From: CAVQWT01 sp963810815
Lineage (GTDB): Bacteria; Pseudomonadota; Gammaproteobacteria; Burkholderiales; Casimicrobiaceae
Assembly (NCBI GenBank): GCA_963810815.1
Contig: CAWEPB010000003.1
Span: 310,001 to 374,000, forward strand
Direction: 5' to 3'
DNA: 64,000 nucleotides
Below are positions 19,194-28,964 of the stretch, one piece after another. Each line of letters starts with the position of its first letter. Within the stretch, counting starts at the first letter, position 1. The notes below the pieces were generated by a model, which was given only the letters and a program-made list of their open reading frames with translations, was not told the origin of the DNA and did not search any database. The position numbers and the translations under genes were made by a program.

Positions 19194-22163
19194 ATGGCCA
19201 AAGCCCTGATCATCGCCGAGAAGCCGTCCGTCGCCTCCGACATCGCGAAGGCGCTGACCGGCTTCAAGAAGCACGACGACTATTACGAAAGCGACGACTA
19301 CGTGCTTTCGTCGGCGGTCGGGCACCTGCTCGAGATCGCCATGCCGGAGGAAGAGGAGGTCAAGCGCGGCAAGTGGACCTTCGCCCACCTGCCCGCGATA
19401 CCGACGCGTTTCGCGCTGCGCCCGATCGAGAAGAACGAGAACCGGCTGAAGACGCTGGTGAAGCTCCTCAAGCGCAAGGACGTCGACGCGCTGATCAACG
19501 CCTGCGACGCGGGCCGCGAGGGCGAGCTGATCTTCCGCTACATCGTCCAGTACGCGAAGAGCACGAAGCCGATCCGCCGGCTCTGGCTGCAGTCGATGAC
19601 GTCGTCGGCGATCCGCGACGGCTTCGCCTCGCTGCGCAGCGACAAGCAGATGCTGCCGCTCGCCGACGCGGCCGTCTGCCGGTCGGAGTCCGACTGGCTC
19701 GTCGGGATCAACGGAACGCGGGCGATGACCGCGTTCAACTCCAAGTCGGGCGGCTTCCAGCTCACCACCGTCGGTCGCGTGCAGACGCCGACGCTGGCGA
19801 TCCTGGTCGAACGCGAGCAGAAGATCCGCGCCTTCGTCGCCCGCGATTACTGGGAGGTGCTCGGCACCTTCCGCGGCAGCGGCGGCGAGTACCCGGGCCG
19901 CTGGTTCGACGAGCAATGGAAGAAGCGCGACGACGACGATCCCGACGCCCGCGCCGAGCGGCTGTGGGACGAGGCGAAGGCGCGTGCGATCGCCGCCAGA
20001 TGCGTCGGCCAGCCGGGCATCGTCACCGAGGAGTCGAAGCCGACGACGCAGGGTGCGCCGCTGCTCTACGACCTGACCAGCCTGCAGCGCGAGGCCAACG
20101 GGCGCTTCGGCCTGTCGGCGCGCACCACGCTGTCGCTCGCCCAGTCGCTGTACGAAAAGCACAAGGCGCTGACGTACCCGCGCACCGACTCGCGCGCGCT
20201 GCCGGAGGACTACCTCGGCACGGTCAAGGCGACGATGGAGTCGCTCGCGGAATCGAACGCCTACGGCGGCTTCGCGCGCACGGTGCTCAAGGAGAAGTGG
20301 GTGCGCCCGAACAAGCGCATCTTCGACAATGCCAAGGTTTCCGACCACTTCGCGATCATCCCGACGCTGGTGCGGCCGAAGAATCTGAACGAGCTCGAGG
20401 CCAAGCTCTACGACTTCGTGGTCAAGCGGTTCCTCGCAGCGTTCTTCCCGCCGGCCGAGTTCACCGTGACGACGCGGATCACGCGCGTGGCCGGAGAGCC
20501 GTTCAAGTCCGAGGGCAAGGTGCTGGTCGCGCCGGGCTGGCTCGCCGTCTACGGCAAGGAAGTTTCCGGCGACGAGCCGACGCTCGCCCCGGTGAAGGCG
20601 GGCGAGACGGTCGCGACCGAGAAGGTCGAGGTCGCGGCCAATCGCACGCGGCCGCCGGCGCGCCTCAACGAGGCGACGCTGCTGTCGGCGATGGAAGGGG
20701 CGGGCAAGCTCATCGACGACGAGGAGCTGCGCGAGGCGATGCGCGAGAAGGGCCTGGGCACGCCGGCCACGCGCGCGCAGATCATCGAAGGCCTGATCGC
20801 CGAGAAATACGTGCTGCGCGAGGGCAAGGAACTGATCCCGACCGCCAAGGCGTTCTCGCTGATGGTGCTGCTGCACGGCCTCGGCGTCCCGGAACTCTTT
20901 TCGCCGGAGCTGACCGCGGAGTGGGAGTTCAAGCTCGCGCAGATGGAGCACGGCCAGCTCGGCCGCGAGGAGTTCATGCGCGAGATCGTCGCCATGACGC
21001 AGCACATCGTCGGGCAGGCCAAGGGCTACGAGAGCGACACCATCCCCGGCGACTTCGGCGCGCTCGCGACGCCGTGCCCGAAGTGCGGCGGCGAGGTGCA
21101 CGAGAACTACAAGAAGTTCCAGTGCCAGTCCTGCGACTTCGGCATGTGGAAGATCCTCGGGGGCCGCCAGCTCGAGCTCGCCGAGGCCGACCTGCTGCTG
21201 CGCGAGCGGTCGATCGGCCCGCTCGAGGGCTTCCGCAGCAAGATGGGGCGGCCGTTCACCGCGTCGCTCAAGCTCAACGACGCCAACGAGATCGCCTTCG
21301 ACTTCGGCAACGACGACGCCGACAGCGACGAGGCGCCCGACTTCTCGGCGCAGGAGCCGCTGGGGCCGTGCCCGAAGTGCGCGTCGCGCGTGTTCGAGAC
21401 CGCGCAGGCGTACGTCTGCGAGAAGGCCGTCGGCCCCGAGAAGTCCTGCGACTTCCGCTCGGGCCGGACGATCCTTCAGCGTCCCGTCGAGCGGGCGCAG
21501 ATGCAGAAGCTGCTGGCGACCGGCAAGACCGATCTCCTCCAGTTCGTGTCGGCGCGCACGCGCCGGCCGTTCTCGGCCTTCCTCGCCCGTCAGCCCGACG
21601 GCAAGATCGGCTTCGAATTCGCGCCGCGCGCCGAGGGCGCCAAGGGCCGCGGCCGGCCCGCAGCCGCCGCGGCGCTGCGCGTGCTCGGCAAGCACCCGCG
21701 CGACGGCAAGCCGGTCGAGCTCCATTCGGGGCGCTACGGCCCCTACGTGAAGCATGGCGAGACCAACGCGACGCTGCCCGACCAGGACAAGCAGGACACG
21801 TTGACGCTCGAAGAAGCCGTCGCGATCGTCGATGCCAAGGCGGGACGCAGCACGTCGGCGAAGAAGACGCCGAAGAAGACGCCGAAGAAGACCGCGAAAA
21901 AGGCGGCCGGGGCGCCGGTCGGGACGGCGGTGGCGCCGGATGCGGCGACGCCCGCCGCGAAGGCGCGGGCGAAGGCCCCGCCGGCCGCGAAGACCGCGAA
22001 GACCACGAAGACCGTGAAGACGGTCAAGACCGGCAAGACCGTCAAGACCGCCAGGAAGACCGGGACCGCCGCGGCAACGGCCAGCGTGGCGCCTGCCGCG
22101 AAGAGCGGTGCCGCGGCACGCAGGCCGGCGGCGAAGGTCGCGCCGAAGACGACGAAGAAGTAG
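19194..22163 (+). CDS. topB: DNA topoisomerase III with Lys/Ala-rich tail
   Basis: Type IA topoisomerase of 989 residues. The Toprim domain starts MAKALIIAEKPSVASDIAKAL and has the acidic DAGREGELI motif. The active-site tyrosine is in LTYPRTDSRALPEDY. CPKCGGEVHENYKKFQC and a second CPKCASRVFE-type segment are C-terminal zinc-ribbon-like repeats. From about residue 885 the chain is a low-complexity Lys/Ala/Thr/Pro tail with KTPKKTPKKTAKK and KTVKTVKTGKTVKT repeats, like histone H1-type tails. The tail probably adds non-specific DNA binding. A smg/DUF494 gene, often between dprA and this gene, is absent here. Confidence 0.92.
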   Translation: MAKALIIAEKPSVASDIAKALTGFKKHDDYYESDDYVLSSAVGHLLEIAMPEEEEVKRGKWTFAHLPAIPTRFALRPIEKNENRLKTLVKLLKRKDVDALINACDAGREGELIFRYIVQYAKSTKPIRRLWLQSMTSSAIRDGFASLRSDKQMLPLADAAVCRSESDWLVGINGTRAMTAFNSKSGGFQLTTVGRVQTPTLAILVEREQKIRAFVARDYWEVLGTFRGSGGEYPGRWFDEQWKKRDDDDPDARAERLWDEAKARAIAARCVGQPGIVTEESKPTTQGAPLLYDLTSLQREANGRFGLSARTTLSLAQSLYEKHKALTYPRTDSRALPEDYLGTVKATMESLAESNAYGGFARTVLKEKWVRPNKRIFDNAKVSDHFAIIPTLVRPKNLNELEAKLYDFVVKRFLAAFFPPAEFTVTTRITRVAGEPFKSEGKVLVAPGWLAVYGKEVSGDEPTLAPVKAGETVATEKVEVAANRTRPPARLNEATLLSAMEGAGKLIDDEELREAMREKGLGTPATRAQIIEGLIAEKYVLREGKELIPTAKAFSLMVLLHGLGVPELFSPELTAEWEFKLAQMEHGQLGREEFMREIVAMTQHIVGQAKGYESDTIPGDFGALATPCPKCGGEVHENYKKFQCQSCDFGMWKILGGRQLELAEADLLLRERSIGPLEGFRSKMGRPFTASLKLNDANEIAFDFGNDDADSDEAPDFSAQEPLGPCPKCASRVFETAQAYVCEKAVGPEKSCDFRSGRTILQRPVERAQMQKLLATGKTDLLQFVSARTRRPFSAFLARQPDGKIGFEFAPRAEGAKGRGRPAAAAALRVLGKHPRDGKPVELHSGRYGPYVKHGETNATLPDQDKQDTLTLEEAVAIVDAKAGRSTSAKKTPKKTPKKTAKKAAGAPVGTAVAPDAATPAAKARAKAPPAAKTAKTTKTVKTVKTGKTVKTARKTGTAAATASVAPAAKSGAAARRPAAKVAPKTTKK

Positions 22164-22169
22164 CCGCCG

Positions 22170-22370
22170 ATGCTGCGTTCGATCGTGATCTTCGTCGTCG
22201 CGATCGCGATCCTGAGCTTCGCCGGGCCGTGGCTGTCGCGGCTCGGCTTCGGCCGGCTGCCCGGCGATTTCCACATCGAGCGCAACGGCCGGCGCTACGC
22301 GATTCCGGTGATGTCGACGCTGATCCTGTCGGCGGTGCTGACGCTCGCGCTGCGCGTGTTCGGGCGCTGA
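22170..22370 (+). CDS. DUF2905 small membrane protein
   Basis: 66 residues with two hydrophobic helices around the conserved GFGRLPGDFHIERNGRR segment that defines DUF2905. Function unknown. It starts 6 bases after topB and is probably cotranscribed with it. Confidence 0.85.
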   Translation: MLRSIVIFVVAIAILSFAGPWLSRLGFGRLPGDFHIERNGRRYAIPVMSTLILSAVLTLALRVFGR

Positions 22371-22437
22371 CGACCCCGCTGCCGACGCGGCGGGGCGCGG
22401 CAGGGTCGCGTGGCCAGGGCGGGTCCGGCCGCGGGGC

Positions 22438-23016
22438 TCAGCCGAACGGACGCACGCCGATCAGCCAGCCGTGCAGCGCGAACGCAAACACCCCCCAGCC
22501 GACGACGCCCATCGCCACCGCCAGCGCATCGCGCGAAACGGGTCCCACGGGATAGCGCGTCCCGGCCGCGCGGTCGCGACGACGCGCGGCGACGTAGTCG
22601 GCGATCGCCCAGGCGAGGAACGCGCCGAACAGCACGACGTCGGCGAGCCGCCCGTTCGACAGCAGGTGCGCGAACGCCCACACCTTGACGCCGAGCACCA
22701 TCGGATGGCCGACCATCGCCTTGATTCGCGTGCCCGGCACGTACGCCGCGGCGAGCAGGAGGAAGGCGGGCAGCGTCAGCAGCGCCGCGGCATGCCGCGT
22801 CCACAGGGGCGGAAGCCACAGGTCGACCGGCGCCAGCCGCGCCTGACCGTAGCCCCACACGATCATCGCGAAGCCCGCGATCGAGACGATCGAATAGATC
22901 GTCTTCCAGGCGCCGACGCCGGCGCGGGCGATCTGCGCGCTGCGCCAGCCGTCGGCGAAGATGCGCACCGAGTGGGCGCCAAGAAACAGGACGAGACCGG
23001 CAAACAGGGTGGTCAT
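22438..23016 (-). CDS. NnrU family membrane protein
   Basis: Integral membrane protein of 192 residues with about five hydrophobic segments. It matches the NnrU family through LGAHSVRIFADGWR near the N-terminus, the GHPMVLGVKVWAFAHLLSNG segment and a long final helix. NnrU was linked to nitric oxide and nitrite metabolism in other bacteria, but family members also occur without denitrification genes, as here. Related membrane proteins include NnrU-like isoprenylcysteine methyltransferases. Confidence 0.85.
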   Translation of the reverse strand: MTTLFAGLVLFLGAHSVRIFADGWRSAQIARAGVGAWKTIYSIVSIAGFAMIVWGYGQARLAPVDLWLPPLWTRHAAALLTLPAFLLLAAAYVPGTRIKAMVGHPMVLGVKVWAFAHLLSNGRLADVVLFGAFLAWAIADYVAARRRDRAAGTRYPVGPVSRDALAVAMGVVGWGVFAFALHGWLIGVRPFG

Positions 23017-23104
23017 GCGAAGGCTCCTCGAAAGGCGGCCAGTCTAGCGCGTCCCGCCGGTCGCGCGCCGCCCGCACGATGCCGGCAAGCGGGCCACCCC
23101 CTGC

Positions 23105-24172
23105 TCACAGCCTGACCGGCGCACCGTAGCCGGTGAGCTCGAGGTAGCCCAGTCCCGCGCGGCGCCCGCCTCGGGCGACACGCACGGCGCCCTCCCAGTA
23201 GACGGTACCCGTCGATGCGCGCGCATCGAGCTCCTGATCGTCGAAGAGCGCGACGACCGTGCATTCGACGCCGCCCGCGCGCAGCAGGAACTCCACGGGG
23301 TACGCGACCCCCGTGCGCGGCGAGGTCCAGCGGCGACCGGGTTCGAAGCGAACCGTCTCCGGGGCGAGGATCTCGGTCGATCCGTCGGCGTAACGGACCG
23401 CGCCCCCCGCCCAGAGGGCGTCCCCGGCGCGGTTGCGCATGCGGAACGCCATCAGCGCGCCGCCGTCGTCGAGATTGACGCCGATCCAGTCCCAGCCTAC
23501 GGCATCCGGCGCCATCACCTCGCTCGACCACTCGTGATCGAGCCACGCGCGGCCGCTGACGGCGCGGACCCGCGCGCCGACCTCGATCGATCCGGTGACG
23601 GCGAGCTGCGGCCGGCTGTAATACCAGCTCGCCTGCTGCGGCAGCGGCCCCTTGCGCGAGTACCCGCGGTCGCCCTGGATCAGCAGTGGCTGCGTGGACC
23701 GGAACACGAGGTCCAGCGCGAAGTCGCGCGCGACGATCCTGGCCGTGTACGCGTCGCCGTCGAGCGCGAGCGACCAGTCGCCGATCCAGGCGCGCGTCGT
23801 TTCCGTCGCCGCGCCGGCGAGGTCGAACACCGCGCGCGCCGCGCGCTGGTCGTGGCGCAGTCGCCCATGGCGGGGATCGGCGATCGCCGCGTGGGCGAAC
23901 ACCAGCTGCCGTGGAGCGAACGCGCTGGGATTGTCCTCGGCGACGTCCGGGCGGTTGCGGAAGAACGTGACCTGGATGCCGAGATCGTCCCCCGCGGCGT
24001 CGCGGACCCAGGCGGTGACGTACCACCACTCGGTGCGGTAGTCCGGGTGGCTGCCGTGGTCGCGCGGGAACGACAACGCGCCCCCGGGCGCCACTCCCGG
24101 GTAGCGCCGCTGCGCCGGCGCTCGCGGCGCGGCCAGCAGCAACGGCGTCGCCAGGAATGCGCGACGCCTCAC
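23105..24172 (-). CDS. AttH/CrtC-like lipocalin-fold exported protein
   Basis: 355 residues. The N-terminus (MRRRAFLATPLLLAAP) is a Tat-like signal. The body contains DYRTEWWYVTAWV near residue 44 and WLDHEWSSEVM near 210, hallmarks of the AttH/hydroxyneurosporene-synthase-like fold. Its ATG overlaps the stop of the upstream permease, so it is translated with an ABC system; the same ATPase-permease-AttH order is known in other proteobacteria. The likely role is handling a hydrophobic molecule in the envelope. No carotenoid genes are nearby, so a hydratase function is not supported. Confidence 0.82.
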   Translation of the reverse strand: MRRRAFLATPLLLAAPRAPAQRRYPGVAPGGALSFPRDHGSHPDYRTEWWYVTAWVRDAAGDDLGIQVTFFRNRPDVAEDNPSAFAPRQLVFAHAAIADPRHGRLRHDQRAARAVFDLAGAATETTRAWIGDWSLALDGDAYTARIVARDFALDLVFRSTQPLLIQGDRGYSRKGPLPQQASWYYSRPQLAVTGSIEVGARVRAVSGRAWLDHEWSSEVMAPDAVGWDWIGVNLDDGGALMAFRMRNRAGDALWAGGAVRYADGSTEILAPETVRFEPGRRWTSPRTGVAYPVEFLLRAGGVECTVVALFDDQELDARASTGTVYWEGAVRVARGGRRAGLGYLELTGYGAPVRL

Positions 24173-26679
24173 CAGTCCTCCTTCACCGCGCGGACCACGT
24201 CGTCACCCATCGCCCGCCGGCCGCTGGCCACCGCGGTGAGCGTGGCCAGCGCGACCACGGCCAGCGCGAACAGCGCGAGCTCTCCCCACGGCAGCGTCAC
24301 CTCCATACCCCAGTGGAACGACTGCCGGTTCACGACGTAGATGAGGATCAGGCTGATCGCGGCACCGAGCGCGAGCCCGACGCCGACGCCGAGCCCCGCC
24401 GTCGCCACGCCTTCGGTCGCGAGCATCGCCCCGACCTGCCCGCGCGTCATGCCGAGGTGCCGCAGCACGCCGAACTCGCGGCGCCGCGCGAGGACCAGCG
24501 CGCCGAACGCGGACGACAAGCCCATCAGTCCGATCGCGACAGCGGCGATCTCCAGCGCGTAGGTGACCGCGAACGTGCGGTCGAACGCCTTCAGCGACAG
24601 CGCGCGGATTTCTCCGGGCAGCGCGATTTCCAGCCGCTCGCCGCCCGGCAGCTCCCGCTCGATCGTCGCGCGCAGGTCTTCGGCCGACACGCCCGGCGCG
24701 ACGCGGATCGCGGCGTTGGTCGCCGAGCGGTCGCCGGTCAGCGCGATGAAGGTGTCGCGCGCGATCTGCACCGCCCCCTGGGGGCGACTGTAGTCGCGGT
24801 AGATGCCGGCGACGAAGAACGGAACGTCGCGGCCCGCGAGCGGCAGCACGATGGTGCGACCGGGCGTGAAGTCGTAGAGGTCGGCGGCGGCCTCGTTGAC
24901 CCACGCCGGTGGCGGCGCTCCGGGCGGCCGGATCGCCGGCGCATCGACCAGGGCGAGCATCGACGGCGCATCGACCTCGGCGATCGGGCGCGCGAGCAGG
25001 GTCAGCCGCGGGCGGGCGGGATCGAGCAGCAGCTGTTCCTCGCGGCTGAACTCGACCCGGGCGACGCCGGGCAGCGCGGCGACGCGCGCCTGGTCGGCCG
25101 GCGCGAGCTGCGCGACGTCGGACACCGGCGTCCGGAAGTAGAGATCCGCCGGCAGGATGTGCCCGAGCCAGGTGTCGAGCGAATGCCGGAACGACGTCAC
25201 CATGATCGCCATCGACACCACCAGGCTGACGCTGGCGACGATGGTTGCGAGGCTCACCGTGACCTGTCCCGGCGCGCCGCGAAGCTGCGCGAGCGCCAGC
25301 GCCGGCGGCGCGCGTCGCGGCGCCGGCAGCCGGCCCAGCAGCGCAACGGCGAGCCAGGGCATCAGCAGCAGCGTGCCGACGAGCAGGCACGCGATCGCCG
25401 CGTAGCCGGCGAGCGGCAGGCCGCCGATCGGGGGCAGCCCGACCAGCCCCGCGCCGAGCGCGACGATCGCGAGCCCGCGCCACGGCGGGCGCAGCCCCGC
25501 GAGCGCGCTCTCCTCGTCGCCGGCCTTGAGCGCGCGCGCGGGAAGCGCGCGCCCCGCTTCGCGCGCCGCCGCGATCCCGCCCAGCATTGCGGTGGCGACG
25601 CCGAGCAGGAAGAAGACCACCGGCGTCAGCGGATCGACGTCGATCGCGGGCTCGACGCCGCGGAAGAAGCCGGCCCCCAGATCGCCGCCGGCCCATCGCA
25701 GCGCCGCGCGGGCGATCCCGTAGCCCAGCGCGACCCCCAGCGTGCCGCCGGCGACGCCGATCAGCGCGGCTTCGAGCGCCACCAGCGCGGTCAACCGCCG
25801 CCGCGTCACCCCCAGCACCCGCAGCAGCGCGAACTGCGCGCGGCGGCGCACCACGGCAAGCGCCTGCGTCGAGAAGACGAGCAGCCCGCCGGTGAACAGC
25901 GCGACCAGCGCCAGCACGTTGAGGTTCACCCGATACGACCGCGAGACGCTTTCGCTGGCGGCGAGCGCCGCGGCGGGGCGCTCGATCGCGACGCCCGCCG
26001 GAAGATCTGCGGCGACCCGCCGCCGGAACGCGTCGATCGCCACGCCGGGCCGCAGCCGCAGGTCGATCCGCGAGAGCCGGCCGACCCGGTCGAATGCCGC
26101 CTGCGCGCCCGCGATGTCCATCACGGCGAGGCGCTGCTGTCCCGCGCCGGCAAGCGTCCCGGCGACGCGCAGCGGGACGGCGGCGAGGCCCGCCTGGACG
26201 ACCACCGTGTCGCCGGCGGCCTTGCCCAGCCAGCGCGCCGCCGCCTGCGACAGGAAGATCGTGTCGGAGCGCAGCGTGTCGACACCGTCGGCCGCCTCGG
26301 GAAAGAGCGCCGGCTGGATCGTCGCCGCGAGAAAGAGGTCGAGACCCAGCAGGCGCAGCGGCTCCTTCCGGTCCGCGACCAGCGCGTCCGCCTCCACCAC
26401 CGGGCTCGCCACGGCGACGTCGGGGTCGCGGGCCAGCCGCGGGAACAGCGCCTCGTCGAAGCCGCTGCGCGGGCCGCGCACCGACAGGTCGGCGTCGCCG
26501 GCGATGGTGCGCACCCCCTGCGCCAGTTCGCTGACCGCGGACTGGTTGATGAGCTGGACGGCGAAGCCGAGCGCCACGCCCAGCGCGATCGCGAGCACCG
26601 CGGTCAGCACCCGGGCGCGGTTCTGCGCGAGCGAACCGCGCAGGACCGCGCCGACGTCGGAGACCGAACCGCGCGCCAT
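24169..26679 (-). CDS. ABC transporter permease, duplicated FtsX/LolE type
   Basis: Permease of 836 residues with the MacB/FtsX-like duplicated layout: an N-terminal membrane helix and large periplasmic domain, a cluster of helices around 260-500 with LLRVLGVTRRRLTALVALEA, then a second periplasmic domain and a closing set of three helices with LRHLGMTRGQVGAML. It pairs with the ATPase 7 bases upstream and the AttH-like protein downstream. The substrate is unknown; the architecture suggests lipid or lipoprotein export or mechanotransmission rather than solute import. Confidence 0.88.
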   Translation of the reverse strand: MARGSVSDVGAVLRGSLAQNRARVLTAVLAIALGVALGFAVQLINQSAVSELAQGVRTIAGDADLSVRGPRSGFDEALFPRLARDPDVAVASPVVEADALVADRKEPLRLLGLDLFLAATIQPALFPEAADGVDTLRSDTIFLSQAAARWLGKAAGDTVVVQAGLAAVPLRVAGTLAGAGQQRLAVMDIAGAQAAFDRVGRLSRIDLRLRPGVAIDAFRRRVAADLPAGVAIERPAAALAASESVSRSYRVNLNVLALVALFTGGLLVFSTQALAVVRRRAQFALLRVLGVTRRRLTALVALEAALIGVAGGTLGVALGYGIARAALRWAGGDLGAGFFRGVEPAIDVDPLTPVVFFLLGVATAMLGGIAAAREAGRALPARALKAGDEESALAGLRPPWRGLAIVALGAGLVGLPPIGGLPLAGYAAIACLLVGTLLLMPWLAVALLGRLPAPRRAPPALALAQLRGAPGQVTVSLATIVASVSLVVSMAIMVTSFRHSLDTWLGHILPADLYFRTPVSDVAQLAPADQARVAALPGVARVEFSREEQLLLDPARPRLTLLARPIAEVDAPSMLALVDAPAIRPPGAPPPAWVNEAAADLYDFTPGRTIVLPLAGRDVPFFVAGIYRDYSRPQGAVQIARDTFIALTGDRSATNAAIRVAPGVSAEDLRATIERELPGGERLEIALPGEIRALSLKAFDRTFAVTYALEIAAVAIGLMGLSSAFGALVLARRREFGVLRHLGMTRGQVGAMLATEGVATAGLGVGVGLALGAAISLILIYVVNRQSFHWGMEVTLPWGELALFALAVVALATLTAVASGRRAMGDDVVRAVKEDW

Positions 26680-26686
26680 CGGCGAT

Positions 26687-27358
26687 TCAGTCGGGGCGGT
26701 CGCGCAGGCCGTCGCGGCCGAGCACGAGAATGCGGTCGGCGGTGCGCGCGGCGGCGAGCGAGTGCGTGACCAGGATGCCGGCCGCGCCGCGTCCCTTCAC
26801 CTGGTCGCGGAACAGCGCCAGGATCGACGCGGCGCTTTCGGGGTCGAGATTGCCGGTGGGCTCGTCGGCCAGCACCAGCATCGGCCGGTGCACCAGCGCC
26901 CGCGCGATCGCCACGCGCTGCAGTTCGCCGCCGGACAGCTCGCGCGGCAGCGATTCCGCGCGGTCCGCGAGGCCGACGGCGGCCAGCATGTCGGCCGTCC
27001 GCGACTCGCGTTCGCCGACCGCGACGCCGAGCAGCGACAGCGGCAGCGCGACGTTCTGCGCCACCGTCAGGTACGGCAGCACGTGAAACGCCTGGAACAC
27101 GAAACCGAGCCGCTCGCGGCGCAGCACCGTCAGCGCGTCGTCGTCGAGCGCGGTCAGGTCGGCGCCGCCCAGCCGCAGCGTCCCGGCATCGGGTCGGTCG
27201 AGCCCGGCGATCAGGTTGAGCAGCGTGGACTTGCCGACCCCGGACTCGCCCATGATCGCGACGTAGTCGCCGGCGGCAAGCTCGAGGTCGATGCGGGCGA
27301 GAACGACGCGCTCGCGCGGTCCGGGGTATCGTTTCTCGAGCGCGCGCAGCGACAGCAT
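26687..27358 (-). CDS. ABC transporter ATP-binding protein, LolD/MacB type
   Basis: ATPase of 223 residues with Walker A GESGVGKST, Q-loop VFQAFHVLPYLTV, signature LSGGELQRV, Walker B LVLADEPTGNLD and H-loop VTHS. It belongs to the LolD/MacB/FtsE class by sequence. First gene of a three-gene leftward operon with the duplicated permease and the AttH-like protein; divergent from the SIR2-TIR gene. Confidence 0.93.
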   Translation of the reverse strand: MLSLRALEKRYPGPRERVVLARIDLELAAGDYVAIMGESGVGKSTLLNLIAGLDRPDAGTLRLGGADLTALDDDALTVLRRERLGFVFQAFHVLPYLTVAQNVALPLSLLGVAVGERESRTADMLAAVGLADRAESLPRELSGGELQRVAIARALVHRPMLVLADEPTGNLDPESAASILALFRDQVKGRGAAGILVTHSLAAARTADRILVLGRDGLRDRPD

Positions 27359-27522
27359 GCGTCGAGACTAACCGGGGGCGCCGGGCCGGGCAAGGTGGAC
27401 GGAACGCCGTTTGACCGGCCATGGCGAATGGTGGACACTGGCCCGGCCCCGACTTCCCGCTCGCGCCCGACCGACCCTCGAATCGCCGCCCGACACCCCA
27501 CGCCCCGTCCGCCAGCCTCCGC

Positions 27523-28909
27523 ATGAGCAGCGTCGCGCACGTTCCCGCAGCCCTCGCCACGCTCGACGAGGACGCGTGGGACGACCTCCTCAATTACATC
27601 GAGGAGCGACGGGTCATCCCGATCATCGGGCCCGAGCTCCTCAAGGTCGAGACCGAGACCGGGCCGCAGCTGCTCTACGACTGGATCGCCGTCGCGGCTC
27701 GCCGCCAAGCTCGGCGTCGACACGACGCTGCTGCCGAAGCCGCACACGCTCAACGACGTCGTCTGCTGGTATCTGTCGTCGCACGGCCGCCGCGAGGAGG
27801 CCTACACGCGCATCCGCAGCATCCTGCGCGACGCGAGCTTCGCGCCCCCGCTGGCGCTGCGCCAGCTCGCGCAGATCACCGACTTCGACCTCTTCGTCAG
27901 CACCACCTTCGACCCGCTGCTGGAGCAGGCGATCAACGCGGAGCGCTTCGGCGGCGCGCAGTCGACCGAGGTCGTCGCGTACTCGCCCAACCGCGTCGCC
28001 GACCTTCCCGCCGAGCGCAGCCAGCTGCACCGGCCGGTCGTCTACCACCTGCTCGGGCGGCTGTCGGCGTCGCCGACCTACGTCATTTCCGACGAGGACA
28101 TGCTCGAGTTCATCTGCGCGCTGCAGAGCGAGCACCTGACGCCGGAGAAGCTGTTCCACGAGCTCGAGCACAACCACCTGCTGTTCATCGGCAGCAGCTT
28201 CACCAACTGGCTGGCGCGGCTGTTCCTCCGCATGGCCAAGCGACGGCGGCTGTCCGATCCGCGCGACGTCGGCGAGGTCCTGGCCGACAGCCACTCGGTA
28301 GGCGACGGGCGGCTGATGGGGTTCCTGCAGCAGGTCAGCGTGCGCACGCGCGTCTACAGCGGCGCCGAGAAGTTCGTCGACGAGCTGCACCGCCGCTGGA
28401 CCACGCGCCGGGGTCCCGGCGAAGTCATCCCGCTGGGCGCGACGCCGCAACGTTTCGTGCCACCCGAGCGCGAGATGCCCGATCGCGCGGTGTTCATCAG
28501 CTACGCGCGCGACGACCTGCCTGCGGTCCAGCGGCTCAAGGCCGGCCTCGACGCGGCCGGCGTGACGACGTGGTTCGACATGGAGCGGCTCGAGGGCGGC
28601 GACGACTACGACCGCAAGATCCAGCGCAACATCGGCCGCTGCGCGTACTTCATTCCCGTCGTCTCCGCGACCACCGAGCGCCGGCTCGAGGGCTATTTCC
28701 GCCGCGAGTGGAGCTACGCCACCGACCGCGCGCGCAACATGGCCGACGGGTCGGTGTTCATCCTTCCGGTCTGCATCGACGACACCGACGGCGGGAGCGC
28801 CAGCGTGCCGGACAAGTTCAGGTCGGTGCACTTCACGCGGCTGCCGGGCGGCGAGGTCACGCCGGAATTCGCCCGCCGGCTGCACGACTTCCTGGCCTCG
28901 CGCCCGTGA
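27523..28909 (+). CDS. SIR2-like/TIR fusion protein, frameshifted
   Basis: About 462 residues when a frameshift near 27695 is corrected. Two CG bases seem missing from what was probably GCGCGG, and coding continues unbroken to 28909. Residues 10-260 form a SIR2-like domain: RVIPIIGPELL, DLFVSTTFDPLLEQA, a HLLGR segment leading to VISDEDMLEF, and HNHLLFIGSSFTNWLARL. Residues 318-445 form a TIR domain: RAVFISYARDD, TTWFDMERLEGGDDYD, and GYFRREWSYA with a candidate catalytic Glu. Both folds are associated with NAD+ cleavage in bacterial immunity. No clear ribosome-binding site marks the start; an ATG at 27421 is an alternative. It is followed 55 bases later by an nSTAND NTPase. Confidence 0.8.
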
Positions 28910-28964
28910 CCGGGGGGCGCGTGGTCGAGGACGTGCGCGTCGGCTTCCGGGGCCCCCGATCGGC

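Noticed and set aside
23105..24172. Carotenoid 1,2-hydratase (CrtC) assignment
   Set aside because: Only the fold-level motifs match and no carotenoid genes are nearby; the AttH-like label is safer.
24157..26769. 870-codon + strand open frame opposite the ABC permease
   Set aside because: Antisense shadow; the permease frame has membrane helices and family motifs.
27411..27424. TTGAC half-site (TTGACCGGCC) before the SIR2-TIR gene
   Set aside because: The second arm (GTCAA/ATCAA) is missing, so it is not counted as an FNR-type box.
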